Positions 7,948 through 16,612 of a stretch of 64,000 nucleotides of DNA are shown here, one piece after another; the first letter of the stretch is position 1; every line of letters begins with the position of its first letter. The translations under genes and the position numbers were made by a program. Under the pieces are notes generated by a model. The model was not told where the DNA came from, searched no databases, and worked only from the letters and a program-made list of their open reading frames with translations. The stretch is taken from positions 11,993 to 75,992 of the forward strand of contig CAZPPT010000007.1 in the NCBI GenBank assembly GCA_964588555.1, given 5' to 3'. The DNA comes from JAGVWJ01 sp964588555 (GTDB lineage Archaea; Micrarchaeota; Micrarchaeia; Anstonellales; Bilamarchaeaceae).

Positions 7948-10233
7948 ATGTGCCAGCTTTATCTCGAAGGAAACCGGGCAGTTATTGACATGTCCAAATG
8001 CCCCTATGATTTTGCATCTGCCGAATTTATCAATTTTCACCTCAAGGATCTTTCAGCACAGGACGTCCATATCAAAACAATTGTCTACAAGGAACAGGTT
8101 GTCATTGAGCTTGACGAGGCAAAGGCATCGCTTCTCACCCAGTATGCAAACGTCGTAAAGCAGGTCGAAGGGCTTCTTTTGCGGACTGACCTCTATGGCA
8201 TGAAAGAGGATCCGCATTATAATTACAGAAAAGCGCTCATCAGGAAATTTTATGAGGAGATGCTCCGAAGCCCGCAGGCTGCAGAGCGGCTTTTAAAGGA
8301 ATACAAGGAGGAGCCGCCTGAAAAGCAGGTTTTTATGGAGGGCTACCAGACGTTCAAGAAATGGGTTGCGGGCATCATTAAGGTTTTTACTGCAACAAAA
8401 CTTTTTGAGCTTGTGAAAAAGACCGGTGACTTGCAGACCGCGTTTCTGTCGCTTACGACGCTTGGCCTTGTTGATCATATTGAGCTTCTTACCTTTTCAA
8501 TTCCCAAGGAGGCAAAGCCGATCCCTGCAGAAGATGCAAAATACAGCCTCTCCTATGGGTATGAAGTGCAGCTCTATGAGGTTCCGGGAAGCGATTCGTA
8601 CCTTTACGTACAGACAAATCCCGTCCTTGAAAATCTTAGTCCGTACCTTAAGAAGCTCTTACGGCAGCATATCGAGGCGCAGACGCGTGAGATATTTGAA
8701 AATGTGGATTACGAAATAATCATGCCGCTTAAGGCGCGCGAGTACCGGCAGTACTTTATGGACCGTGCGGTCCTTGACGGGGAGAAGATAACCCCTAAGG
8801 AAGCAAACGTGATGGGGCGCGAGGCGGCCGCATGGGTCGTCGGGCTTGGCGGCCATGTTGAGAACCTTGCACTTGACAGCGACCACGTTACGGATATTTA
8901 TACTGCAAACAACAAGCCGATCGCAATCGAACATGTCCATTACGGCCACTGCAGGACGCTTCTTCGCTATAATGAGGAGCTTCTTGCGCGTGCATTCAGA
9001 AACGCGCTTCTTACCCTAGGCGACGTCAAGTTCGATAAGGATTCGCCTGTTGCAGATGTCGTTGTCAAGCGCCTGAGCATGCGCTGCCACCTCCAGCACC
9101 CTGCCGCGACTTTTGGCGAATACCAGGGTGCGCTTCGGATCATGAAGGAAAAGCCGTTTACGTATCCCCAGTATCTGTATTTTAGGTCAATCTCACCATT
9201 TTATGCGGGCTATGATGACGTGCTTGTCGGCCTTGGCTGCAGCGAAGCGGTGCTTGGGTTAAAGGGGGTCGGGAAAACTGCGTTTACTGCCGCAAAAATC
9301 ACCGCGATCGGAACTGACAAGCGCATTGTTGCGCTCCAGGATATTGAAGAAATCCCTATTTACGCGTTCAGGCACCGCAATTTTGACATTGACGCGGGCA
9401 GGGTACAAAGCTCGGATCGTGAAGATACGTCTGCGTCCTTTGGGGGGCTTGACCTTATCTCTATGGCAAATGCCTCCCTTCGGCTCGGGGATGCGGCAAT
9501 CATCATCAATGAGGTCCGTTCGAGCGTTGCGCTTCGGGGTGTCATCAACATACTCAATACGCAGCCAGGCGTTTTTCTTTTGTATAACCTCCACGCAGAG
9601 TCGCTTAAGAATGTGCAGGACCGTTTTGAACTTGTCTGGAACATCCCTGCAACGAGCATGTTTGCAACAGACCGCTATACGTTCCTTAAGAAATTCCGCT
9701 TTGGCCGGTTTGGCCGGATGTACCGCGTCCTTGGGTTTGAATACCAAAGCGACATGGATAAGCGCGAGTTTGTCGAAACGTTCCGCTTCCGTGGTGCAGA
9801 TAAGATCGAGAAATGCGTCCTTGAATGTAAATTCCTGCGAAACCCTGAAGGGAGCATGAATGACCTAAGCAAGGTGGATCTTGCGAAACTTGAAAAGGAG
9901 CTTGACATCGTGTTTATCCCCCCTGCGCTTGCACGGCGGAGCGAGGAGACGGGCATTTCCCCTGAGCAATATATCCTCCAGGCGTTCTTCAAGGGCAAGA
10001 TGTACCAGGAAATACTTAAGGCGGCAGAAAAACATGATGATAAGCTGCTGCTTGAGCTTGATTTCGTGCTAAAGGTAAATGCGCGGGCAAACAAGCTCAT
10101 TGGGAGTATGGAAAAGGACGGCCATGTTGATTTTGGCGCCGCATGGAAAAAATGGGAGCCGATATTTAAGGAAGTCTTGGATGAGGATATTGCCATGAGG
10201 AGCAGGGCAAAGGAAAAAGAGGAAAAGAAATAA
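7948..10233 (+). CDS. Type II/IV secretion-system ATPase (GspE/VirB11 family)
   Basis: This 761-residue ATPase resembles archaeal pilus and secretion motors. The N-terminal 430 residues are family-specific and include the N2 region (GGHVENLALDSDHVTDIYTANN), where GspE/FlaI proteins read DPxITEI. The core has a short Walker A (LKGVGKT, about residue 435), an Asp-box-like strand RIVALQDIEEIPI, and Walker B DAAIIINEVRS. A C-terminal helical extension of about 150 residues ends in a basic tail. Such ATPases power pilin assembly or DNA/protein export at the membrane. No TadC/FlaJ-like membrane partner or prepilin is adjacent. A TATA box near 7916 and ATG 7948 support the start. Confidence 0.82.
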   Translation: MCQLYLEGNRAVIDMSKCPYDFASAEFINFHLKDLSAQDVHIKTIVYKEQVVIELDEAKASLLTQYANVVKQVEGLLLRTDLYGMKEDPHYNYRKALIRKFYEEMLRSPQAAERLLKEYKEEPPEKQVFMEGYQTFKKWVAGIIKVFTATKLFELVKKTGDLQTAFLSLTTLGLVDHIELLTFSIPKEAKPIPAEDAKYSLSYGYEVQLYEVPGSDSYLYVQTNPVLENLSPYLKKLLRQHIEAQTREIFENVDYEIIMPLKAREYRQYFMDRAVLDGEKITPKEANVMGREAAAWVVGLGGHVENLALDSDHVTDIYTANNKPIAIEHVHYGHCRTLLRYNEELLARAFRNALLTLGDVKFDKDSPVADVVVKRLSMRCHLQHPAATFGEYQGALRIMKEKPFTYPQYLYFRSISPFYAGYDDVLVGLGCSEAVLGLKGVGKTAFTAAKITAIGTDKRIVALQDIEEIPIYAFRHRNFDIDAGRVQSSDREDTSASFGGLDLISMANASLRLGDAAIIINEVRSSVALRGVINILNTQPGVFLLYNLHAESLKNVQDRFELVWNIPATSMFATDRYTFLKKFRFGRFGRMYRVLGFEYQSDMDKREFVETFRFRGADKIEKCVLECKFLRNPEGSMNDLSKVDLAKLEKELDIVFIPPALARRSEETGISPEQYILQAFFKGKMYQEILKAAEKHDDKLLLELDFVLKVNARANKLIGSMEKDGHVDFGAAWKKWEPIFKEVLDEDIAMRSRAKEKEEKK

Positions 10234-10266
10234 ATATATTAATACGCGCAATCAAATAGCGATACT

Positions 10267-10578
10267 ATGGTTGAGGCATTCAAGGAAAAGGGAAATAAAA
10301 AGGGGGAAGTTGCCGTTGTGCCAAAACTGGTTGAGGATTCTGTCCCCGTTATTACGTTTGCCCGCATGCGGGATAACCTCACACATGATCGTTCAGAAGG
10401 TGTTGCACCAAATGCGTACCGCGGGCAAAAAAATCTTGATATGACTGCAAACGTCCAGGACGTCCTTGCCTTAAATGAGGCAAAAGGCCCCCGCGATCTC
10501 CAGGATAAATTGCTTTCCCGCCTGTCTGAGATCCTTCCTGACCCAAAAATAAGGCAGGTGCCAAAGCGTATTGTTTGA
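10267..10578 (+). CDS. Uncharacterised small protein, 103 aa
   Basis: I do not recognise this 103-residue hydrophilic protein. It starts with a Lys/Glu-rich helix (VEAFKEKGNKKGE), then a short hydrophobic strand VPVITFARMRDN, and a helical C-terminal half. No membrane segment or Cys is present. AT-rich sequence with TATA-like strings at 10231-10241 gives it a promoter just after the secretion ATPase stop. It may accompany that ATPase, but the only evidence is adjacency. Confidence 0.5.
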   Translation: MVEAFKEKGNKKGEVAVVPKLVEDSVPVITFARMRDNLTHDRSEGVAPNAYRGQKNLDMTANVQDVLALNEAKGPRDLQDKLLSRLSEILPDPKIRQVPKRIV

Positions 10579-10579
10579 C

Positions 10580-11068
10580 ATGAAATTTAATGTCCGGATT
10601 TTAAGAAAGAAAGACGCGCTTATTCTGAGGGATGTTCGACTCAATGCATTACGTGATTCACCGCATTCATTTGGCGGCATATACGAGGAAGAATCGAAAA
10701 AGCCTCTCGCTTATTGGGAAGATATGGTGACCCGGAAGTTGGGCGACCGTGTCATTTTTGCTGCCGAGTACAAGAAAACAGTAATCGGAACCCTTTTTTG
10801 TTTTTGCCGTGAGGATGGCAGTGGCGGTTTTGGGGGCATGTGGGTTGATCCGACGTATCGTAATAAGGGGGTCGCTTCGGCACTCGTTAAGCAAGGAATC
10901 ATGTGGGCTAAAAAAATGGGAGTTACAAAAATCACGCTCTGGAATACCAAAAACAACGAGGCAGCAAAACACCTGTACATGAAATCCGGCTTCACGCCTA
11001 CAGGCAATACTCGCACTTTGGAATCGGATAACCGTTTTACTATTGAAGAATTAGTAAGAACCATTTGA
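10580..11068 (+). CDS. GNAT-family N-acetyltransferase
   Basis: This 162-residue protein has the GNAT acetyl-CoA binding core. GGFGGMWVDPTYRNKGVASALV contains the R/Q-x-x-G-x-A/G loop (RNKGVA), and KKMGVTKITLWNTKNNEAAKHLYMKSGF is the classic motif-B helix and YxxxGF end. N-terminal VRILRKKDALILRDVRLNAL fits the GNAT start. The acyl acceptor is unknown. ATG 10580 follows the preceding stop by one base. Its stop codon TGA (11066-11068) lies inside the TTGAT target of the mobile element copy that follows at once. Confidence 0.85.
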   Translation: MKFNVRILRKKDALILRDVRLNALRDSPHSFGGIYEEESKKPLAYWEDMVTRKLGDRVIFAAEYKKTVIGTLFCFCREDGSGGFGGMWVDPTYRNKGVASALVKQGIMWAKKMGVTKITLWNTKNNEAAKHLYMKSGFTPTGNTRTLESDNRFTIEELVRTI

Positions 11069-11069
11069 T

Positions 11070-11183
11070 TTGAAAAACGGGGTTTCGTTGCAAGCAACGG
11101 GGTATGAACCCCGTTTTTCAAAGTTGTGACCGAATGGGGCATCCCCAGCCAGCTTGCTGTGGGGTCCCTTCGGTCACATTGAT
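11070..11183 (+). mobile_element. 114-bp double-hairpin element, copy 1
   Basis: This non-coding element is 114 bp long and begins right after TTGAT (11065-11069); its own last five bases are TTGAT (11179-11183). Hairpin 1 has a perfect 16-bp stem (11069-11084 with 11107-11122) and a 22-nt loop. Hairpin 2 has a 10-bp stem, TGTGACCGAA (11125-11134) with TTCGGTCACA (11169-11178), enclosing further GGGG/CCCC pairs. A second copy of identical length lies at 40675. Two subterminal hairpins, no protein and insertion 3' of a fixed pentanucleotide fit a palindrome-associated element moved by an IS200/IS605-type transposase. No such transposase is in the window. Confidence 0.8.
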
Positions 11184-11191
11184 GGTTGTGT

Positions 11192-12145
11192 TTATTCCAA
11201 CTCGATTGTTCCAGGAGGCTTATTCGTAATGTCGTACACAACGCGGCCAACCTCGTGGATCTCATTGGTGATCCGTGTGGATATCCGCTGAAGGACGTCC
11301 CATTTTATTTGTGAGAAGTTCGCAGTCATCCCGTCCAGGCTCCGCACTGCGCGCACGACGACAATGTGCTGATATGAGCGTTCGTCACCGCGCACGCCGA
11401 CTGCCTTTGCAGGCAGGAGCGCGGCAAAATATTGCCATGGCCGCTCTATCTCGTTTTTTTCCGCTGCCTTTTCAAGCTCTTCTTCAACAATCGCGTTTGC
11501 CTCGCGTACGATCTCCACCTTCTCTTCGGCCACCTCGCCGACAACGCGCACTGCAAGTGCAGGTCCGGGAAATGGCTGGCGTGCATAAATGGCAGGGGGC
11601 AGGCCAAGCTTCTGTGCAATAAGGCGCACCTCATGTTTGTACAGTTCACGGAGCGGCTCACAAAGCTTCAGGTGCATCTTTTCCGGCAACCCGCCGACAT
11701 TATGGTGGCTTTTGATCGTGTGACGTCCCGTTCCGCCACTTTCGATCCAGTCAGGCGCGATCGTTCCTTGTAAAAGATACGTTGCCTTAAGCTTTTTTGC
11801 CTCCTTTTCAAAAAGTTCGATGAAAAGTGCGCCGATGATCTTTCGTTTCCTTTCGGGTTCCAAAACGCCTGCAAGAGCGCCGAGGAATTCCTTTTTCCCG
11901 TCTATTACATGAAGTGGTATTTTCGCATCCTGTGCTGCGCGCTCCACCTCTTCACGCTCATTTTTTCGCATCAAACCCGTGTCGACATAGAATGCATGGA
12001 GGTGCGGCAACACGCGTGCTGCAAGCGCAGCGGCAGTAAAACTGTCAACGCCGCCGGAAAGCGCGATGAGTGCTACTTCGTCGCCAACTGTCTTTTTGAT
12101 GTATTCCTGCGCCTCGCCTATTGCTTTTGAAACGTTAAATGCCAT
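11192..12145 (-). CDS. guaAB: GMP synthase, ATP pyrophosphatase subunit
   Basis: This 317-residue protein is the PPase half of archaeal two-subunit GMP synthase, which aminates XMP to GMP with ATP. The PP-loop is ALSGGVDSF (about residue 29). TIAPDWIESG, IKSHHNVGGLPEKM and ARQPFPGPALAVRV are signature segments of GuaA. The C-terminal dimerisation domain ends TNKPPGTIELE, the usual conserved C-terminus. The glutaminase partner is not in this window. Its 3' end is 8 bp from mobile element copy 1, which separates it from the convergent acetyltransferase. Confidence 0.95.
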   Translation of the reverse strand: MAFNVSKAIGEAQEYIKKTVGDEVALIALSGGVDSFTAAALAARVLPHLHAFYVDTGLMRKNEREEVERAAQDAKIPLHVIDGKKEFLGALAGVLEPERKRKIIGALFIELFEKEAKKLKATYLLQGTIAPDWIESGGTGRHTIKSHHNVGGLPEKMHLKLCEPLRELYKHEVRLIAQKLGLPPAIYARQPFPGPALAVRVVGEVAEEKVEIVREANAIVEEELEKAAEKNEIERPWQYFAALLPAKAVGVRGDERSYQHIVVVRAVRSLDGMTANFSQIKWDVLQRISTRITNEIHEVGRVVYDITNKPPGTIELE

Positions 12146-12207
12146 GATTTCACGATAGTATTAACCGTTCGTTACATTTTTTAATGATTCCACTTGTTTA
12201 TATTTAC

Positions 12208-13035
12208 ATGCTTAAAAATAAACTAAAGGCAACTTTTCGCACAAGGGCGCTTGCACTTCTTGCGCGTGGCCTAAATGAGGATGAAATTGTATCGGTTATT
12301 TCAAACCGCTATCACAAGGGGGCCGATCCCGCCGAGGTCAGACTGTCCTATTTTCCCCGTTTTGGCTTATACCGTATTTCACACTTACAGGGCGCAACAC
12401 GCGACGAGATACTAAAAAAATTTTCACATATGCGGGATGCCCGGGAACGTGCCAAGAAACTCAACACTGACCCTACAATTTCCGCAAAAAAGGCAGCTGC
12501 CACTAGTGCCCGCATGCGTGCACTCAACAGGGATCCCGCATTTACACAAAGAAGGCTTGAGGGCATCCGCAATTCCTCCCTAAATTCGTCCGCATCGCGC
12601 GAACGGATGTACGAACTCCATGCTGATCTGGTTTTTATGGAAAGAAAATCGGCCCGTTCACGAGCATGCATGAAACGTCTTCAGGCAGATCCGCATTTCC
12701 AAAAGAAACGTATTGAAGGCATCAGGCGATTTTGGGAATCGTATCGGGCAGGGCAGCCTGTCTTTGCCATTGTGCCCGACGCACACATGCCAATATCACC
12801 TGATTCTATTGAGGATCTGCTTATACTTCGCAGTACGCTTGCAGGTGCGTTTGCCAAATTGACCCCGCTGCAACGCCAACTTTTGAAAGAGGAATTTGAC
12901 GTTGGCCCCATCGGGGAATCGGGATCCCCTGCCATTTCCGATGCTGCCCGGGAAGCTGAACTTGCCAATGCATTTAGGGTTTTACGGGAAAACGCCGCAC
13001 TCTGTGATGTGGCAGACGACTATTTCAAACAGTAG
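12208..13035 (+). CDS. Uncharacterised basic repeat protein (NUMOD3-like repeats)
   Basis: This 275-residue basic protein has at least three spaced copies of a short motif: LNTDPTISAKKAAATS, LNRDPAFTQRRLEGIR and LQADPHFQKKRIEGIR. That pattern (L-x-x-D-P-x-F-x-x-K/R-R-x-E-G-I-R) resembles nuclease-associated DNA-binding modules of the NUMOD3 kind, though no nuclease domain is visible. The C-terminal quarter has KLTPLQRQLLKEEFDV, which looks like the start of a sigma-region-4-type helix-turn-helix. I infer nucleic-acid binding. ATG 12208 is preferred over 12184 because a T-rich TTTTTTAATG lies about 25 bp before it. Confidence 0.5.
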   Translation: MLKNKLKATFRTRALALLARGLNEDEIVSVISNRYHKGADPAEVRLSYFPRFGLYRISHLQGATRDEILKKFSHMRDARERAKKLNTDPTISAKKAAATSARMRALNRDPAFTQRRLEGIRNSSLNSSASRERMYELHADLVFMERKSARSRACMKRLQADPHFQKKRIEGIRRFWESYRAGQPVFAIVPDAHMPISPDSIEDLLILRSTLAGAFAKLTPLQRQLLKEEFDVGPIGESGSPAISDAAREAELANAFRVLRENAALCDVADDYFKQ

Positions 13036-13038
13036 TCT

Positions 13039-13377
13039 TTATTCCTTATGGAGGTGGCTTTCCCTGCTTAATGACCAGCTGAGCACCGTCCGTATTCCGA
13101 CAATGAGCGCAAGTGAAAATATCTCCTGCATGTCCGATACTATGGAAAGAAGTATCAGGTCAGCTGCCACAAAAAAGTCAAGCGCAAGGATGATTTTTTG
13201 GATAAATATGCGCTTTACATGCTCATAGGGGACAAATCTCTTTTTTTCTGATAATTCGATTTTAATGATCCGCGCTGCGGATACAAGCGACACATAAACG
13301 ATCAAAAGGATGCCGACCACTCCGATTATCGTTGCAGTGTACTCAAGCAGGGTGACCAGCAGCGGGTTCTCGATCAT
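13039..13377 (-). CDS. DUF1622-family membrane protein
   Basis: This 112-residue protein has three hydrophobic segments: ATIIGVVGILLIVYVSLVSA (about residues 14-33), IILALDFFVAADLILLSIV (about 62-80) and FSLALIVGIRTVLSW. The pattern FFVAADLILLSI and the C-terminal IRTVLSWSLSRE match DUF1622, a widespread family of unknown function. Divergent transcription from the stomatin-like gene at 13430 places the two promoters next to each other. A functional link is only suggested by that position. Confidence 0.7.
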   Translation of the reverse strand: MIENPLLVTLLEYTATIIGVVGILLIVYVSLVSAARIIKIELSEKKRFVPYEHVKRIFIQKIILALDFFVAADLILLSIVSDMQEIFSLALIVGIRTVLSWSLSRESHLHKE

Positions 13378-13429
13378 GCGTGTATAAATCCGTATACATT
13401 TTTAAGCGCTTACATTTCTATACTCACAT

Positions 13430-14314
13430 ATGTTCATCCCGCTTGGCCTTGTAGTTGAACTTTTTGTATTCTTCGGGTTTATCGGTCTAATCCTTATCGC
13501 AGGTTCGATCAAGATCATCCGGCCTGTTGAAAAGGCGCTCGTTGAAAGGTTGGGTAAGTTCCACCGGATCGCCGATCCCGGCCTCCTTATCATTATCCCC
13601 ATTATCGAGACCATAATACGCGTGCCCATTACGGAGATGCGTGTCGATGTGGACAAACAGACCGTTATCACCCGCGACAACCTAAACGCTGTCGTTGACG
13701 CGGTTGTCTATTATAAGATCCATGATGTGCAAAAGTCGATCTATGCAATACAGGATTACCGCACCGCGATCCCTTCGCTTGCACAGACGACGCTTCGCGC
13801 GGTCATGGGGCAGATGACGCTTACTGAAGCAAATGAAAACCGGCAGCGGATCAACCATTCGGTAGAAACGGAGCTTGATAAGGAAACCAATGCGTGGGGC
13901 ATTGACATTATCCGCGTTGAGCTCCAGCGAATTGACCCGCCGCAGGATGTCCAGCAGGCAATGAACAATGTCGTCAAGGCAGAAAACGAGAAGCGCGCGG
14001 CAATCGACCTTGCAACTGCCGCAGAAATCAAGGCAGACGGTGAAAAACGCGCTTCGGTTAAGGTAGCTGAGGGTGATGCAAAGGCAGTTGAGCTCCGCGC
14101 ACACGCAGATGCCTTGGCAATAAAACTCGTAAATGAGGCCGCACAGCAGTACTTTAAGGGCGAGGCAAAGGAGCTCAAGCGCCTTGAAGTTGCGCAGGTT
14201 GCACTTGCAAACAATGCCAAGTTCATCGTACCGCAGGGAACCGACCTTTCCATGATCGTTTCTGACACTGCCGGAATACAGGTCGTGCCGTTTAAGAAGA
14301 AAAAGGAAGGGTAG
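13430..14314 (+). CDS. Stomatin/prohibitin-like SPFH-domain protein
   Basis: This 294-residue protein has an N-terminal membrane segment (residues 5-27) followed by an SPFH/Band 7 domain. IRPVEKALVERLGKFHRIADPG and MRVDVDKQTVITRDNLNAVVDAVVYY are hallmark stretches, and RIDPPQDVQQAMNNVVKAEN leads into an Ala/Glu-rich coiled coil (about 185-245). These proteins oligomerise at membranes and organise microdomains, often with an NfeD partner; none is adjacent. A TATA box (CATTTTTAAGCG, 13398-13409) supports ATG 13430. It differs from the SPFH protein at 61440, which lacks a membrane helix. Confidence 0.9.
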   Translation: MFIPLGLVVELFVFFGFIGLILIAGSIKIIRPVEKALVERLGKFHRIADPGLLIIIPIIETIIRVPITEMRVDVDKQTVITRDNLNAVVDAVVYYKIHDVQKSIYAIQDYRTAIPSLAQTTLRAVMGQMTLTEANENRQRINHSVETELDKETNAWGIDIIRVELQRIDPPQDVQQAMNNVVKAENEKRAAIDLATAAEIKADGEKRASVKVAEGDAKAVELRAHADALAIKLVNEAAQQYFKGEAKELKRLEVAQVALANNAKFIVPQGTDLSMIVSDTAGIQVVPFKKKKEG

Positions 14315-14365
14315 GCCCAACTAAATATATTTATAAACACTTTTTACCATATATATTTTGATACC

Positions 14366-15319
14366 ATGTCAGCAGTACTAAAAAGGTTTGAGCGGCGCAT
14401 CGCCTATATACAGGCAAGGCGGGAATACATGGCCTCCAAGCTTCACCCTGGTGACGCGTCTTCGATTACGCAACTGAGCGCTACATTTGACCTTTCCCAT
14501 GCAACCACTTCAAGATATCAAAAGGAAAACATCTCCCCGTATCAGCCAGGAAAAAAGGAACCTGTTGCCGCTGCACAGGAGCGGCTGCATGCATATGCAA
14601 TGAAATGGGTCCGCCGTACTCTCATCCCACCTCACCCGTCCTTGTTTTCATGCCATCTTCCAGGGCTGCAATTGGCCAAGGGAGCCGCGTTTGAATCCAT
14701 TAAGGCCATATGCGGTGCTGTTGTCTTTTTGCACACCAGTGCCCTTCTCTATCCAACAATTCGTTTCCCCGGGACAATTTTGGCGCACATCAACGCCACG
14801 GATGACTATTGGCTTGATCGTCTCGTATATGGTGGCCTTACAGCCCTTGCCGCATTAGGGATTGCTTCCTTTTATGACAGTGCCGCCTCACTTATAGGCG
14901 CGTATTATGTACGCAAGAAGTTGCGCCATGAATTGGGGGCATTGCCTGACCTTATGGGCGGGGATGTGTGGGACGCTGCCGAGCTTATATTGCGTAGTTC
15001 TGCAGAGGAGCGGTTTTTTACTACTGCATATTTCCAGTTACGTGATGCAACGGATCACTATTCCCATTTTCTTGATGTTGTCCTTAGGCTTGACCATGCT
15101 GGCCGCTTTAGCAGGCGGATCCGGCGTTTGCAAGAAAAATCCACGCTTGAAAGGTTCCAGGAATTGGTGAGTTTGGGGAACGGTTACCATGAATTTATTA
15201 CGTTGATGGGGCGTATGCGAAATTCCATTTTAGGCTCCTATGAATCGCCCGAATTACGCGGAAACATCGGGCATGCGCTTCGGCTTCTCGAAACGTTCGT
15301 AGGTTCCAAAACAAATTAA
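14366..15319 (+). CDS. Uncharacterised protein with HTH-like start and two membrane helices
   Basis: I do not recognise this 317-residue protein. Residues 30-58 (SSITQLSATFDLSHATTSRY) could be a helix-turn-helix. Two hydrophobic segments follow near 113-130 (AICGAVVFLHTSALLY) and 158-180 (LTALAALGIASFY). The C-terminal 140 residues are helical and charged, probably cytosolic. A TATA box (ATATATATTT near 14349) lies just upstream, too close to allow much leader. A membrane-tethered DNA-binding protein is one reading, but it is an inference from the layout alone. Confidence 0.45.
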   Translation: MSAVLKRFERRIAYIQARREYMASKLHPGDASSITQLSATFDLSHATTSRYQKENISPYQPGKKEPVAAAQERLHAYAMKWVRRTLIPPHPSLFSCHLPGLQLAKGAAFESIKAICGAVVFLHTSALLYPTIRFPGTILAHINATDDYWLDRLVYGGLTALAALGIASFYDSAASLIGAYYVRKKLRHELGALPDLMGGDVWDAAELILRSSAEERFFTTAYFQLRDATDHYSHFLDVVLRLDHAGRFSRRIRRLQEKSTLERFQELVSLGNGYHEFITLMGRMRNSILGSYESPELRGNIGHALRLLETFVGSKTN

Positions 15320-15347
15320 TTTAAAACTCAGGTGTGTTAATGCCCCT

Positions 15348-16589
15348 ATGCGCATCGTTGCAGATTTTCACGTCCATTCCAAATACGCGCGTGCTACAAG
15401 CGTACGGTGCGAGCCTGACGGGCTTGCGGAAGGCGCGAAAGTAAAGGGCATACACGTGATGGCAACAGGTGACTTTACGCATCCGCAGTACTTTCATGAA
15501 TTAAAGCAAAAGCTTACTGTTGAAGAAAACGGCCTATTCCCCCATAACGGCATCCACCTTATCCTCTCGGTTGAAATTTCGCTTATTTATTCTGGCAAAA
15601 AGCGTGCAAACAAGATGCACCATCTCGTGCTTGCGCCAAATCTTGAGGTTGCGGCACAGATTAACGAGGTGCTTGGCAAACGCGGCAATCTAAAGGCAGA
15701 CGGGAGGCCGATACTTGGCATTCGCTCACCTGAATTTGCAGAAATGCTTTTTGAAATATCGCGCGACATTGTCATCATCCCCGCGCACGCATGGACCCCT
15801 CACTTTGCCATTTTTGGCTCGAATTCAGGTGTCAATAGTGTCGAAGAGGCATTTGAGGACCAGGCAAAAAACATCTTTGCACTTGAAACCGGATTAAGTA
15901 GCGATCCTGCAATGAACTGGATGGTCTCCTCCTTAGACAAATACACGCTTGTCTCAAACAGCGATGCGCACAGCATTGAGAAGTTGGGACGTGAGGCAAA
16001 TGTGTTTGATCTAGAAGAACTCTCCTACAATGCGCTTGTAAAAGCGCTTAAGACAAAGAATGGTTTTGTAAAAACATATGAGTTCTATCCAGAAGAAGGC
16101 AAGTATCACTACGATGGCCACCGGGCATGCAAGGTGGCATTTCATCCGAATGAGACGAAAAAACACAAGGGTATCTGTCCGGTATGCAAAAAACCGCTTA
16201 CTATCGGGGTGCTTAACCGCGTGTATGAACTTGCTGACCGGCCAGAAGGGTTTAAGTTAGGAAATGCAGTGCCATTCCAGCGCATTGTGCCGCTTAAAAC
16301 CGTGATTGCAAAGGCAATTGGAAAACCTGAAAACTCAAAATCGATCCTCCAATATTATGACAAACTGATCCGCTATTTTGGAAATGAGTTTGCCGTGTAC
16401 GAGGCAACTGAGGAGCAGCTTCGACTTGCAGTGGATAAGGAGATTGCAGATGCGCTTGTCCGGGTCAATAAAGGGGATATCAGATGGGTTCCCGGTCATG
16501 ATGGGGTATTTGGTGAGCTTGTTTTGCATGATAAAGTACGCGGCAAGGTTACGGCGGATAAGAAACAGAGAAAACTCGGGGAGTTTTAA
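15348..16589 (+). CDS. Endonuclease Q (PHP-domain repair nuclease)
   Basis: This 413-residue protein has a PHP-type metal-binding N-terminus (ADFHVHSKYARATS), then ATGDFTHP, HHLVLAP, PAHAWTPHFAIFGS and SNSDAHS, which supply the further histidines and aspartates. A zinc-finger motif follows: CKVAFHPNE then CPVCKKPL (about residues 261-286). That arrangement is specific to EndoQ, which nicks DNA 5' of deaminated bases (hypoxanthine, uracil) and starts an archaeal repair route. The TATA box AATTTAAAAC near 15319 supports ATG 15348. It is transcribed alone. Confidence 0.88.
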   Translation: MRIVADFHVHSKYARATSVRCEPDGLAEGAKVKGIHVMATGDFTHPQYFHELKQKLTVEENGLFPHNGIHLILSVEISLIYSGKKRANKMHHLVLAPNLEVAAQINEVLGKRGNLKADGRPILGIRSPEFAEMLFEISRDIVIIPAHAWTPHFAIFGSNSGVNSVEEAFEDQAKNIFALETGLSSDPAMNWMVSSLDKYTLVSNSDAHSIEKLGREANVFDLEELSYNALVKALKTKNGFVKTYEFYPEEGKYHYDGHRACKVAFHPNETKKHKGICPVCKKPLTIGVLNRVYELADRPEGFKLGNAVPFQRIVPLKTVIAKAIGKPENSKSILQYYDKLIRYFGNEFAVYEATEEQLRLAVDKEIADALVRVNKGDIRWVPGHDGVFGELVLHDKVRGKVTADKKQRKLGEF

Positions 16590-16612
16590 ATCTTATTGTT
16601 CGAATGTTTTGT

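Noticed and set aside
9259..10196. Long minus-strand frames opposite the secretion ATPase
   Set aside because: They lie wholly inside a gene with recognised Walker motifs and have no promoter or ribosome site of their own.
11070..11183. Rho-independent-like terminator after the acetyltransferase gene
   Set aside because: The hairpins belong to the repeated element found again inside a gene. A terminator effect may occur, but it is not its origin.
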